Assembly (NCBI GenBank): GCA_947303055.1 | Contig: CAMYXV010000002.1 | Location: 1 to 64,000, forward strand | Source of the DNA: an uncultured Bacteroidales bacterium | GTDB taxonomy: Bacteria; Bacteroidota; Bacteroidia; Bacteroidales; F082 | Direction of reading: 5' to 3' | DNA: 64,000 bases | Shown: piece by piece, positions 23,592 through 33,235 of the stretch | Numbering within the stretch: the first letter of the stretch is position 1 | Layout of the letters: every line of letters begins with the position of its first letter | Translations under genes and position numbers: made by a program | The notes under the pieces: model-generated | Told to the model about the DNA's origin: nothing | The model's database searches: none | What the model saw: only the letters and a program-made list of their open reading frames with translations

Positions 23592-23599
23592 GATGCTTA

Positions 23600-24250
23600 T
23601 TATTTATTGATTTTCAACTCTTTTTTATAATAATCGCAAATTGTCGTGATGCCACATTCCTCACATTTCGGCTTGCGGGCAAGGCAAACATAACGCCCAT
23701 GCAAGATGAGCCAGTGATGTGCCTTGGATATCACATTTTGAGGCAAATGTGCCACCAATATCTTTTCGGTTTCCAGCACATTTTTTGAGTTTTTGGTCAA
23801 TCCAATGCGATTGGAGACCCGGAAAACGTGCGTATCCACTGGCATAGCAGGCTGGTCGAATGCCACCGCCATCATTACATTAGCAGTCTTGCGGCCCACG
23901 CCTGGCAATTTCTGCAAGTCCTCCAGATTGTCGGGAACGATACCGTTGAAGTCGCGAACCAAAGTCTGCGCCATGCCCAACAGGTTCTTCGCCTTGTTGT
24001 TCGGATAAGAGATGCTTTTAATATAGGTGTAAATCTCATCCACTGACGAGTCGGCCATATCTTGTGCCGTCGGGAAACGCTGAAACAAGGCAGGCGTGGT
24101 CATGTTCACACGCTTGTCAGTACACTGTGCCGAGAGAATCACCGCCACCAATAGCTGATACGGGTCTTTGTAATGCAACTCCGACTCAGCGACAGGCATA
24201 TGTTCCTCAAAATAGGCTACAAAAGCGTCGTATTTATCTTGGATTTTCAA
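23600..24250 (-). CDS. nth: Endonuclease III
   Basis: 216 aa; ILSAQCTDKRVN, LPGVGRKTANVMM (HhH), VDTHVFRVSNRIG, 4Fe-4S CLARKPKCEECGITTIC. Confidence 0.97.
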   Translation of the reverse strand: MKIQDKYDAFVAYFEEHMPVAESELHYKDPYQLLVAVILSAQCTDKRVNMTTPALFQRFPTAQDMADSSVDEIYTYIKSISYPNNKAKNLLGMAQTLVRDFNGIVPDNLEDLQKLPGVGRKTANVMMAVAFDQPAMPVDTHVFRVSNRIGLTKNSKNVLETEKILVAHLPQNVISKAHHWLILHGRYVCLARKPKCEECGITTICDYYKKELKINK

Positions 24251-24699
24251 ATGATGTCCCCCTGTTCGTCAACCAACACACCCCAACTTACAGCCGTCAG
24301 CATGTCATCTTCAAAGAAGAAATCAATCAAACCATCTTCGAATGAAACACGCAGCTCTTCATCCTCATTTTCTTCTTCCAATTCCTTGAAGCCATGCTCC
24401 TCCATCAAAACGATGATCGCTTCCTTGTTGAGATTGAACACTTTCTCACCGTAAAGCGTAGCCTCTTCATTTTCGGTCTCGAAGCAGGCTACCACCGACT
24501 TGGTCACACCCTCGAAATAAATGTTCGTCTCAAGTTCTTCATATTCATAAAAGATAGAGCGGTTGCCCGTCTCTTCCATGTCGCTCAACTCCTCGTAGAA
24601 GTCAGGCATACCCAATTTCTTGACGGTCTCGTCAAGGGTCATTCCGAAAGGTATTTCACCGTAGCCTTTCAGCGGTTGAATGGTAAAGTCTTTCATCAT
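24247..24699 (-). CDS. Acidic hypothetical protein
   Basis: 150 aa; MMKDFTIQPLKGYGEIPFGMTLDETVKKLG; 4-nt overlap with nth suggests cotranscription. Confidence 0.7.
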   Translation of the reverse strand: MMKDFTIQPLKGYGEIPFGMTLDETVKKLGMPDFYEELSDMEETGNRSIFYEYEELETNIYFEGVTKSVVACFETENEEATLYGEKVFNLNKEAIIVLMEEHGFKELEEENEDEELRVSFEDGLIDFFFEDDMLTAVSWGVLVDEQGDII

Positions 24700-24769
24700 A
24701 ATTATGTTGATTCGGCCGCTAAAATAGGCATTTTATTGGAACGTCAGTCAAAAAACGAGAATTTTTCGC

Positions 24770-26008
24770 TTATTCAAACCGAATCGACTTGGTGGGACTG
24801 ATGCGGTTGATGACCGAAGTCGGGATGAGCAGCATCAACACCCAAAGCAGGAAAGTGCCCAAGTTGATCAAAACGACAGTACTGAGATGCAACTCGATGG
24901 GCACAGCAGACAAATAGTACGTTGCAGCATCCAATTTGATGAGCCCGGTGTATTTCTGCAAGAGACAAAAGCCCAATCCGATGACATTGCCAATTAACAT
25001 TCCGATAAGCAGAATGCGTAACGAACGGCGCAAAAACACCTCGCGAACGAATTTGTTACTGGCTCCCATGGCTTTCAACAAGCCAATAGTCGAAGTACGT
25101 TCAATGATGATAATCAGCAACATACTAATGACCGTAATGCCTGCCACAAGCAGCATCAATGCCATGATAAGCCAGACGTTAGTGTCTAAAAGGTCGAGCC
25201 AATCGAAGATTTGAGGGTTGCTCTCGCGGGCAGTATAAGAAGCCAATTCGGAAGGCAAGGCATAATACAGCTTTTCGTTGACTTGGTCCACATTGGCATT
25301 ATCGGTCAATGCGATTTCCATCAGTCCGGCTTCATTGTCCTCCCATCCGTTCAACTTGCGGATTTGGTTGAGGTCAGCGAAGACATACCGCTCGTCAAAC
25401 TCATAAAGCCCTGTCTCGAAAATACCTGAAACCGTGAACTTTCGTCCACGCGCCTGATTGTCCTTATCGATGAACCACACACGCACATCGTCACCCACAT
25501 TCAGCAACATCTTGTTGGCAATCACTTTGGAAACCAGCACCTCAGTAGAGCGTTCCTCTGACGTGTATTTAGGTGTTTGGCCTTCAACGAGGCAAGTGTT
25601 GAAGTACGTCCAGTCATAATTCTCATCCACGCCTTTCAGCACCACGCCCTGAATCTCCTCCTCGGTCTTGATCATGCCCGCCTTGTTGGCCACCTGTTGA
25701 TAATGGCTAATGCCATCCACGGCATTTAACCGACTGATTAACAACGAGTCCAACACAAACGGGGTCTCCTCCACCGACTCATTCTTGTCTAAGGATTGGA
25801 CATGAATAGGAGCCACAAAACCAATCACTTTATCGCGAATTTGGTTCTTGAAACCTACCACAACCGCCCAAGCGATAAGCATCACGATGATGGCCAATGC
25901 CACACTCGTGACGGCTAATCGCATCACCGTCGATGACAAATTTTCTTTCGAAAGTGAAAAAATCCGGTCTGCTATGAATTTTGGGCCCGACATTTGCAGG
26001 TTTTTCAA
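24770..26008 (-). CDS. LolC/LolE-like ABC transporter permease (FtsX family)
   Basis: 412 aa; N-terminal TM, MacB-like periplasmic domain, IIIERTSTIGLLKAMGASNKFVREVFLRRSLRIL. Confidence 0.88.
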   Translation of the reverse strand: MKNLQMSGPKFIADRIFSLSKENLSSTVMRLAVTSVALAIIVMLIAWAVVVGFKNQIRDKVIGFVAPIHVQSLDKNESVEETPFVLDSLLISRLNAVDGISHYQQVANKAGMIKTEEEIQGVVLKGVDENYDWTYFNTCLVEGQTPKYTSEERSTEVLVSKVIANKMLLNVGDDVRVWFIDKDNQARGRKFTVSGIFETGLYEFDERYVFADLNQIRKLNGWEDNEAGLMEIALTDNANVDQVNEKLYYALPSELASYTARESNPQIFDWLDLLDTNVWLIMALMLLVAGITVISMLLIIIIERTSTIGLLKAMGASNKFVREVFLRRSLRILLIGMLIGNVIGLGFCLLQKYTGLIKLDAATYYLSAVPIELHLSTVVLINLGTFLLWVLMLLIPTSVINRISPTKSIRFE

Positions 26009-26038
26009 TAATTTTGCAAAAGTAAAAATAAAACCGAA

Positions 26039-27241
26039 ATGAAACGACTATTATTTGCTATAGCATCCTTCTGTCTGGCCTTTCTGATGCCAACACAAGC
26101 CCAAATCTTCAAAATGGACGATGAACCCTCATTGGCTTTTGTTGATAAAGAGCATTATGTCTCTGCCGCCATGCAACTCGAAGACTATCTGCCACTAATC
26201 GAGGGCAAACGGGTGGGTATCGTCGGAAACCAGACCAGCATCATCGGCGAAACACATTTGGTGGACACCTTGCTTTCTTTGGGCATCAACATCAAGAAAA
26301 TCTACACGCCAGAACATGGATTCCGCGGCACTGCCGATGCTGGTGCCAAGGTAAACAGCAGTAAGGACGAGAAGACTGGTTTGCCAATAGTTTCTTTATA
26401 CGGCAAAAACAAGAAACCTACGCTAGAAATGCTGCAAGGCATCGACATCATTCTATTTGATTTGCAAGACGTCGGCGTGCGATTTTACACCTATATCTCC
26501 ACCATGACCTACGTGATGGAGGCCGCAGCAGAAAACGACCTCCCTGTCATCGTCCTCGACCGTCCAAATCCAAACGGCTTTTATGTTGACGGGCCTGTTT
26601 TGAAACCTGAAAACAAGTCATTTGTTGGAATGCACCAAGTGCCTGTCGTCTACGGCATGACCATCGGTGAATATGCCAAGATGGTGAACGGCGAAGGCTG
26701 GTTGAAGAACGGCATCACCTGCGACCTCACCGTGATACCTATTAATAATTATAACCGTAACGCCATCTACGAGTTGCCATTGAAGCCTTCGCCCAATTTG
26801 CCCAACTGGGAATCGGTGTACCTCTATCCTACCCTTTGCTTCTTTGAGGGCACCAATGTCAGTGTAGGTCGCGGCACGGAGACTCCTTTCCAGATCTACG
26901 GTCATCCAGATATTCGAGGCAGCTATACCTTCACGCCTAAAAGTACAAGTGGTGCCTCCAAACCTCTTTTGGAAGGCCAACGTTGCCGAGGCGAAAACCT
27001 TGTAGAATTTGCACACGATTATGCTCACAACGACAATCAACTCCATTTGGAATGGATTATCGAAGCCTATCAGCAGTTGAAAGACAAAGGCTTCTTCAAA
27101 GACTATTTCCGTCTGCTTTCTGGCGACAAACAATTGCAACGAGACATCGAAAGCGGGAAAAGCGCAGACGAAATTCGCGCTTCATGGAAAAACGACCTTG
27201 ATGCTTTCAAGACTATTAGAGCGAAGTATTTGTTATATTAA
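26039..27241 (+). CDS. DUF1343 protein (NamZ-like exo-beta-N-acetylmuramidase family)
   Basis: 400 aa; GKRVGIVGNQTSIIGETHLVDTLLSLGINIKKIYTPEHGFRGTADAGAKV, LFDLQDVGVRFYTYISTM, DRPNPNGFYVDGPVL. Confidence 0.9.
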   Translation: MKRLLFAIASFCLAFLMPTQAQIFKMDDEPSLAFVDKEHYVSAAMQLEDYLPLIEGKRVGIVGNQTSIIGETHLVDTLLSLGINIKKIYTPEHGFRGTADAGAKVNSSKDEKTGLPIVSLYGKNKKPTLEMLQGIDIILFDLQDVGVRFYTYISTMTYVMEAAAENDLPVIVLDRPNPNGFYVDGPVLKPENKSFVGMHQVPVVYGMTIGEYAKMVNGEGWLKNGITCDLTVIPINNYNRNAIYELPLKPSPNLPNWESVYLYPTLCFFEGTNVSVGRGTETPFQIYGHPDIRGSYTFTPKSTSGASKPLLEGQRCRGENLVEFAHDYAHNDNQLHLEWIIEAYQQLKDKGFFKDYFRLLSGDKQLQRDIESGKSADEIRASWKNDLDAFKTIRAKYLLY

Positions 27242-27255
27242 CAGTTAGCCTCCTA

Positions 27256-27385
27256 TGTCATTCCAGCACAGGCATGTGGGGAAGGCGGGAATCTATAGGA
27301 GGCGGTTCAAAAGGCATGTACTTTATTTGACGGCTTCAGAAAGAATAGATTCCATGCCCTCGCACAACCCAGCGTAGGAATGACA
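27256..27385. repeat. Imperfect inverted repeat (TGTCATTCC...AATCTAT type), intergenic
   Basis: Left 27256-27296 TGTCATTCCAGCACAGGCATGTGGGGAAGGCGGGAATCTAT; right 27345-27385 reverse complement TGTCATTCCTACGCTGGGTTGTGCGAGGGCATGGAATCTAT. Confidence 0.6.
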
Positions 27386-27419
27386 TTCTTTCAGAAGCCT
27401 GCAATAACAAAAAATGAGC

Positions 27420-27992
27420 CTAAACCTTTTCCCCGAATACTTCTTCGAGCAAAACAACAAATTCCTGATAAGCTAGCGTTTCCGACAAATCAGACATCGC
27501 TTCACCCAAGGAGCGATAATACCATTCCACATCGGTTTTGCCATTTGGAGCGTGAAATAGTTTCCAAACCTCATCGCCAATTTCTCGGTAATCCCAAGCG
27601 ATGCCGCGCATATTGGAGAGCTTGTCGCCAAGCGCTACCACTTTGCTGTCATGAGGTGCATTGGCCAGCTGCATGATTTGTGCCGTTTTTCTCTCGCGCC
27701 AAGTCAAACTTTCATTCGAAGGTGCAGTTTCATGTTGAACGAGTTCGGCCACCCTGTCACCAAACAAATCACGAATCTGCTCAAGGGTCACGTCGGTGTC
27801 TTCGACGGTGTCGTGCAAAATGGCGGCGGCCAACATTTCTTGGTCGTTAGTGATGGTGGCCACAATGCTAGCGGCCTCCATAGGGTGAATGATGTAGGGG
27901 TATCCTTTGCCACGGCGCTCGGTACCCCGATAGGCTTCGACGGCAAATTTCGCTGCCTTGTCGAAGAAGGTAGTTTCCAATGGGTTGTTCAT
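27420..27992 (-). CDS. HD-domain (p)ppGpp hydrolase-like protein
   Basis: 190 aa; YPYIIHPMEAASIV...AAILHDTVEDTDVTLEQIRDLFGDRVAELV...KVVALGDKLSNMRGI (RSH-type HD). Confidence 0.88.
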   Translation of the reverse strand: MNNPLETTFFDKAAKFAVEAYRGTERRGKGYPYIIHPMEAASIVATITNDQEMLAAAILHDTVEDTDVTLEQIRDLFGDRVAELVQHETAPSNESLTWRERKTAQIMQLANAPHDSKVVALGDKLSNMRGIAWDYREIGDEVWKLFHAPNGKTDVEWYYRSLGEAMSDLSETLAYQEFVVLLEEVFGEKV

Positions 27993-27997
27993 AGTTA

Positions 27998-29077
27998 TTA
28001 AATCAGATTGATTTTTTTAGCTTGCTCGTAGATGCGTTTGGCACGTTGTTGATGGTAGTCGTTTTCGCCATAAAGCGCTTCAAACAAACGTACCAAACCG
28101 GCCTCGCCATAGCCTTTTTCCAAAATGAAAACGATACATAGATTCTGGACAGCCACCGAATAGGCCACGATGTCCAATCCCGTGCCTGCCAACTGAATAA
28201 GTGCCAACTGATAAGCGCTCTCGCTGTAGTCATTGCACATCCTGACTATGTCACCAATGGTCTTCATGTTCATGTGCAGCAGCACGTTGTAATAAGGCAT
28301 GAGATTGTCCTCGTAGACTTCACCTTGGTTGATGGCAGCAATCTTGTTTGCAAGGTTCTTGAAAGGCATCAATTTGAGGAAACTTCGGAATGTATCACCA
28401 TTGAGTGGCACTTCATCGAAGTTGCCGTTAGTCACCATCGTTTGCACCATGCGTCTGTAGCCGTTGATTTCCTTGCGAATATGGCTGAACTGCTCGTCGG
28501 CCAATTCCAGCATTCCCGCGAGTCGAGTCATGTTGCGTTGGTATTCAAGAGGAATCTCCACATCGCTTTTGTAACCGATGTCATGGTACATGTTGGCCCA
28601 CACATGTTGCAGAGTGCTACGCATCTGTAGCTCAAAACGGATTTGGTTAATTTGAGGAATTTCCGGGTCTTTATACAAAGCCTCGGGAATGCGACAGACA
28701 TAGTGAAGCGACAAATAACCAAAACGGTCAATTTCTAACATCTTGCGCTTGTCGACGGAGTTTTCCCAGTCGATCTCAAACAGTTTCTCGGCCAAAGCTG
28801 AGATGATGTCGACCTCGTCGCAGTAATAAGTGATGATGCGGGCACCAACAACATCGGTAATGTCCTCCAAACTGTGATATTTATAGCTTTTCAGTTCCAT
28901 CTTTCCAGCAAGGCTTTGCTCAGATTTGACGCGAGCCTCCAGTCCGGAAACGATGACGTGATTCTCGTCGAGATAAGTGCGCAACAACTGGAGAATGACC
29001 GTCTTCATCTTCTCGTAGATGGGCAGTTTCTCGCGATATTCGTTGAGAATCATCTCACTTTGCATGTCGAGCATCAT
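27998..29077 (-). CDS. RelA/SpoT-type (p)ppGpp synthetase-domain protein
   Basis: 359 aa; VSGLEARVKSEQSLAGKMELKSYKYHSLEDITDVVGARIITYYCDEV and DRFGYLSLHYVCRIP...FELQMRSTLQHVWANMYHDIGYK. Confidence 0.88.
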   Translation of the reverse strand: MMLDMQSEMILNEYREKLPIYEKMKTVILQLLRTYLDENHVIVSGLEARVKSEQSLAGKMELKSYKYHSLEDITDVVGARIITYYCDEVDIISALAEKLFEIDWENSVDKRKMLEIDRFGYLSLHYVCRIPEALYKDPEIPQINQIRFELQMRSTLQHVWANMYHDIGYKSDVEIPLEYQRNMTRLAGMLELADEQFSHIRKEINGYRRMVQTMVTNGNFDEVPLNGDTFRSFLKLMPFKNLANKIAAINQGEVYEDNLMPYYNVLLHMNMKTIGDIVRMCNDYSESAYQLALIQLAGTGLDIVAYSVAVQNLCIVFILEKGYGEAGLVRLFEALYGENDYHQQRAKRIYEQAKKINLI

Positions 29078-29091
29078 AGTGGTCTGCTGTT

Positions 29092-29394
29092 TTAGACAAT
29101 GGTGATAATGTTGGAAAATCCAGTGATGTCAAAGACTTCCTTCACGCGAGGGTCCATGTTGCGCATCACCATCTTGCCATTGCGCGACGAGACGCTTTTC
29201 TGCAACAGGAGAAACACACGGAGCCCCTGCGATGAGGTATAGGTCATGTTCGTGCAGTCGATGTCGATGTCGGTATTGTCTCCTTCCATCAGTGGGGCGA
29301 CGTCTTTTTGGAACTGGTCGGCGTTGGAGCTGTCGACGCGCCCATCAAGCACCACAAAGGTCTTCTCGTCTTGTTTGTTTATTGTGACAATCAT
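29092..29394 (-). CDS. STAS-domain anti-sigma-factor antagonist (SpoIIAA/RsbV-like)
   Basis: 100 aa; VVLDGRVDSSNADQFQKDVAPL...DIDCTNMTYTSSQGLRVFLLLQK. Confidence 0.9.
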   Translation of the reverse strand: MIVTINKQDEKTFVVLDGRVDSSNADQFQKDVAPLMEGDNTDIDIDCTNMTYTSSQGLRVFLLLQKSVSSRNGKMVMRNMDPRVKEVFDITGFSNIITIV

Positions 29395-29398
29395 ATTA

Positions 29399-29809
29399 TC
29401 AATTTGTTATTTGTTTTTCCATAATCAATATGTTATTCCCGTCCTCATATCGATAGCTAATGCGATCCATCATGCTTTTGCAGAGATAGATGCCAAGTCC
29501 ACCAACGGGACGCTCATCAGCCCTCAAGGTGATATCTGGATCTTCCATTTCCAAGGGATTGAAGGGCACACCTGCATCACGTAGCTCGATGGTGAGAATC
29601 AAGGATTGATCATCCAAGCTTGTGCCCGCCTCAAGCCAACCGATACCGCCTTCGTAGGCATACTGCACCACGTTTTCTACGGCTTCCTCGATAGACAACT
29701 CTATCTTAAAGCGCAAATCATCGTCCTTGGGCATGTCGGGCGAGGCCATCAGGAAGGCGATGATTTCGCTACTTCGGTCCGTTATTGGGTTGAATCGTTT
29801 CTTAATCAT
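29399..29809 (-). CDS. Anti-sigma-type serine kinase, HATPase_c (SpoIIAB/RsbW-like)
   Basis: 136 aa; ELSIEEAVENVVQYAYEGG (N box), LRDAGVPFNP, GGLGIYLCKSMMD. Confidence 0.9.
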   Translation of the reverse strand: MIKKRFNPITDRSSEIIAFLMASPDMPKDDDLRFKIELSIEEAVENVVQYAYEGGIGWLEAGTSLDDQSLILTIELRDAGVPFNPLEMEDPDITLRADERPVGGLGIYLCKSMMDRISYRYEDGNNILIMEKQITN

Positions 29810-30921
29810 AACTTCATACTAATAATGGTTATGTCGTCATTCTGCAGGTTGCCATCAACAAAGGCTGTCACCGAATTGTGCAGACTTTCCACTACACTCT
29901 TTTCTTGGGGAGACGTTTCGAGAAGCGTCTCTGACAAATTTTTCGCCCATGCCAATAAGCGCTCTTCGCCATATTGGCTCTGATCGGCTTTCTCGGCCTC
30001 AGTCACACCATCGGTATAGCCAATGATGCGGGTGCCTTGTTTCAAGTCGATTTGCTCGGCCTCATATTCAAAATTCCCATACACACCCATCGCAATATTG
30101 GTTTTGCAACGGAGATAATAAGGCTCGTCATCTGGAGGAATAATCAGAATGGGGTTATGCCCTGCATTACAAAAGTCCATGTGGCCTGTCTTAAGGTCAA
30201 GGCGGGCAACGAACAGCGTCACGAACATTCCCATCTCGTTGGATTCGCTAAAACTGTCGTTGATACGGCGCAAGGTTTCATCCAAAGGTAGTCCAAGTCC
30301 CACTACGAAACGGAGCATCACCCTCGTGATAGCCATCACCAATGAAGCTGCGACGCCTTTGCCCGACACATCGCCAATAGCGAAAAAAAGCTGGTCCCCC
30401 TTTAAGGTATAATCGTACAGGTCGCCACCCACTTTTTTGGCAGGATCGAGCATCGCATATAAAAACGAAGGGAATTCCTTTAACAGCATCCCGCTCTGGA
30501 TATTGCGGGCCAAGGCAAGGTCTGACTGTATACGTTCATTGGCAGCTGTTGTGGCCTTCAGCTCTTCAATGTAATCATGGAGGGAGTTTTGCATGGTTTG
30601 GAAGCTGTTGCGCAGACGTTGCATCTCATCCTCGCTCTTGATTTCGGGCAATTTTGCTTTCAAGTCACCCTGGGCCATCTTGAGCACGGCATTGGAAAGC
30701 TCAGAGATGGGCCGTGACATGTGATTGATGACTGCCCGACAGGCAAAGAAAATGGCTGCAAGGCTGGCCAAACCAATGGCCATCATGACAAAACGCAACA
30801 GTGGTGATTCTAGAAAGGATCTATAAGCAATAAACACTGCCACCTGAGCAAGAATCGAGATAACCGACACGATGCCGATAATCCACCAACTCAGCCTGAC
30901 TGAAAACGATTTGCCATTCAT
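29806..30921 (-). CDS. SpoIIE-family PP2C phosphatase with TM/HAMP sensor region
   Basis: 371 aa; two TMs, HAMP MSRPISELSNAVLKMAQGDLKAKLPE, PP2C KKVGGDLYDYTLKGDQLFFAIGDVSGKGVAASLVMAITR, GYTDGVTEA. 4-nt overlap with the next gene. Confidence 0.93.
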   Translation of the reverse strand: MNGKSFSVRLSWWIIGIVSVISILAQVAVFIAYRSFLESPLLRFVMMAIGLASLAAIFFACRAVINHMSRPISELSNAVLKMAQGDLKAKLPEIKSEDEMQRLRNSFQTMQNSLHDYIEELKATTAANERIQSDLALARNIQSGMLLKEFPSFLYAMLDPAKKVGGDLYDYTLKGDQLFFAIGDVSGKGVAASLVMAITRVMLRFVVGLGLPLDETLRRINDSFSESNEMGMFVTLFVARLDLKTGHMDFCNAGHNPILIIPPDDEPYYLRCKTNIAMGVYGNFEYEAEQIDLKQGTRIIGYTDGVTEAEKADQSQYGEERLLAWAKNLSETLLETSPQEKSVVESLHNSVTAFVDGNLQNDDITIISMKL

Positions 30922-31020
30922 TACGATTCGATTTGTTGCAGCAAAATTACAAAAACTTGAATAACAAAACGATTTCAGATTCTTTTTTCTACTTTTGCAG
31001 CTGTAATCTATGGGAAGCAG

Positions 31021-31854
31021 ATGGAAGCAATCAAGATATCTTTAGACGACTATGTCTTGTCTGGCGGTGGTGCCAACGGTGAGAGTTACGATCACAAGAC
31101 CGACCCAACGGTCATGCTTAAGCTTTATCACCCAGGCAAAGTCCAACAGCCTTTGGACGAGATGATGCTGTCCCGCAAAGTGTACGACATAGGCATTCCT
31201 ACGCCCGATCCTGGCGAATATGTGGTGACCGAAGATGGTCGTTATGGCATCCGCTTCCGTCGCATACCTGGCAAGGTCTCCTATTCTCGCGCCACGGGCG
31301 ACCATCCCGAAATGATAAAGCAATATGCCGAAGAGTTCGCAGAAATGTGCCTCCAACTGCACGCCACACATGTCGATACCAATCAGTTTGAGAGCGTGAA
31401 AGAACGCTACTACAGGTTATTGTCCGAGAATCCATTCTTTACTGCTGACGAGAAAGATAAGCTTAACCGTTTCATCACTGATGTTCCCGACGCCGACACG
31501 GCCATCCATGGAGATCTCCAATTCTCTAATGCTGTTTTCACCGGTGATCATCGCTACTTCATAGACCTCGGCGACTTTTGCTATGGCTACCCCCTTTTTG
31601 ACATAGGGATGGTTTACTTAAGCTGCGACCTTAGTGAAGAATCCTTTATCAAAGAGACCTTCCACATGGAGAAGGCTACTGCCATCAAATTATGGGAAGC
31701 CTTTGCTCTCGCTTATTTTGGCAGAGACCGTTCATTAAATGACATTGAAGAAGAAATCAGGCCTTTTGCCGGATTAAAAACGCTCATCATAGAGCGCGAC
31801 ACCCAATGTCCCATGCCACAGTTTCGGGCGGCATTGGATGGAATTCTGAATTAA
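31021..31854 (+). CDS. Aminoglycoside-phosphotransferase-like kinase (resembles TIGR02172 family)
   Basis: 277 aa; AIHGDLQFSNAVFTGDHRYFIDLGDFCYGYPLFDIGMVY (Brenner motif HGDLQFSN, DLGD). Confidence 0.85.
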   Translation: MEAIKISLDDYVLSGGGANGESYDHKTDPTVMLKLYHPGKVQQPLDEMMLSRKVYDIGIPTPDPGEYVVTEDGRYGIRFRRIPGKVSYSRATGDHPEMIKQYAEEFAEMCLQLHATHVDTNQFESVKERYYRLLSENPFFTADEKDKLNRFITDVPDADTAIHGDLQFSNAVFTGDHRYFIDLGDFCYGYPLFDIGMVYLSCDLSEESFIKETFHMEKATAIKLWEAFALAYFGRDRSLNDIEEEIRPFAGLKTLIIERDTQCPMPQFRAALDGILN

Positions 31855-31858
31855 TACA

Positions 31859-31928
31859 TGTAGGGCTGTCACATTGTCGGAGCCGCCGTTGTTTTTAACA
31901 GCGGCTGCCGTGATACGACAGCCCTACA
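31859..31928. repeat. Long nested inverted repeat between convergent genes
   Basis: TGTAGGGCTGTC...GACAGCCCTACA outer arms with inner GCCGCcGTTGtttttaACAGCGGC stem. Confidence 0.75.
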
Positions 31929-31941
31929 ACAATATATTACT

Positions 31942-33159
31942 TTATCTCAACTTACCAGGATAAACCTTCAAAGCTTCCTCCAAGCACTTGATGGCGGCCT
32001 TGAGGTCATCAATGCAGAGGCAGTAGGTAATACGAGCCTGATGGCGGCCCTTCTCTGGATCGGCATAGAAGCCCGTGGCAGGTGCCAACATGACCGTGGC
32101 ACCGTTGTAGCTGAAATCGGTGAGCAGCCACTGGCAGAACTTGTCGCTGTCGTCAATCGGCAGGTCAATGACGGTGTAGAAAGCACCCTTCGGCATCGGG
32201 CAGTAGCAGCCAGGAATCTTGTTGACGCCCTCGACGATGACATTGCGACGAGTGATGTACTCATTGTAAACACCATCAAAATAGGACTGCGGAGTATCGA
32301 CTGCAGCTTCAGCGAAAATCTGACCAAAGCTCGGCGGAGACAGACGAGCCTGAGCTAAACGCATAGCGGTGGCATAGACTTCGCTATTGCGGGTCACCAT
32401 GCAACCCACACGGGCACCACAAGCACTGTAACGCTTTGAAACAGAGTCGAACAGAACGGTGTTGCGCTCCAAACCCTCAAGCTGCATCACACTGAAGTGC
32501 TTGTGACCGTCGTAGCAGAACTCACGATACACCTCGTCGGCAAAGAGGTACAAATCGTACTTCTTGACCAGACCAGCCACCTTCAACAATTCCTCATGGG
32601 TATAAAGATAACCTGTTGGGTTGTTGGGATTGCAAATCATGATGGCTCTGGTGCGCGGCGTGATGGCCTTCTCGAAGTCCTCGATGGGCGGCAGGGCGAA
32701 GCCTGTCTTGATGTCGCTGGGGATGGTGACGATCTTGGCGTCGCACAACTTGGCAAAGGTGTTGTAATTCGTGTAGTAAGGCTCCGGGATGATAATTTCA
32801 TCACCAGGGTTCAAGCACACGGTGAAAGCCATCTGCAAGGCCTCGCTACCGCCTGTGGTGACAAGAATCTGGTTGGGCGTCACATCGATGCCGTGGCGGT
32901 GGTAATAGTTGCAGAGCGCACGACGATAGGAAGGGATACCAGCCGAGTGGCTGTATTCCAACACGCCATTGCTTGCCGGAAGTTCCTTGGCGGTCTCAGA
33001 CAGAACTTTCAAGGCGCCCTTCGGGGTCTCGATGTCGGGCTGACCGATGTTGAGGTGATACACATGAATGCCGCGCTCTTTGGCAGCATCGGCAAACGGG
33101 ACAAGTTTACGAATTGCCGACTGTGGCAATTCCATACCTTTTTTGGATATTGTTGGCAT
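31942..33159 (-). CDS. Class I/II PLP-dependent aminotransferase
   Basis: 405 aa; LNIGQPDIETP, TTGGSEALQMAFTVCLNPGDEIIIPEPYYTNY, ICNPNNPTGYLYT, DSVSKRYSACGARVG. Confidence 0.94.
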   Translation of the reverse strand: MPTISKKGMELPQSAIRKLVPFADAAKERGIHVYHLNIGQPDIETPKGALKVLSETAKELPASNGVLEYSHSAGIPSYRRALCNYYHRHGIDVTPNQILVTTGGSEALQMAFTVCLNPGDEIIIPEPYYTNYNTFAKLCDAKIVTIPSDIKTGFALPPIEDFEKAITPRTRAIMICNPNNPTGYLYTHEELLKVAGLVKKYDLYLFADEVYREFCYDGHKHFSVMQLEGLERNTVLFDSVSKRYSACGARVGCMVTRNSEVYATAMRLAQARLSPPSFGQIFAEAAVDTPQSYFDGVYNEYITRRNVIVEGVNKIPGCYCPMPKGAFYTVIDLPIDDSDKFCQWLLTDFSYNGATVMLAPATGFYADPEKGRHQARITYCLCIDDLKAAIKCLEEALKVYPGKLR

Positions 33160-33177
33160 AAATATTTGATTTTGAAC

Positions 33178-33213
33178 AAAAAGCCATCTAACGCAAACAT
33201 TAGACGGCTTTTA
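33178..33213 (-). terminator. Terminator downstream of the DUF1573 gene
   Basis: AAAAAGCCATCTAACGCAAACATTAGACGGCTTTTA hairpin. Confidence 0.65.
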
Positions 33214-33235
33214 TGATAATTACTTAATTTTCAAA

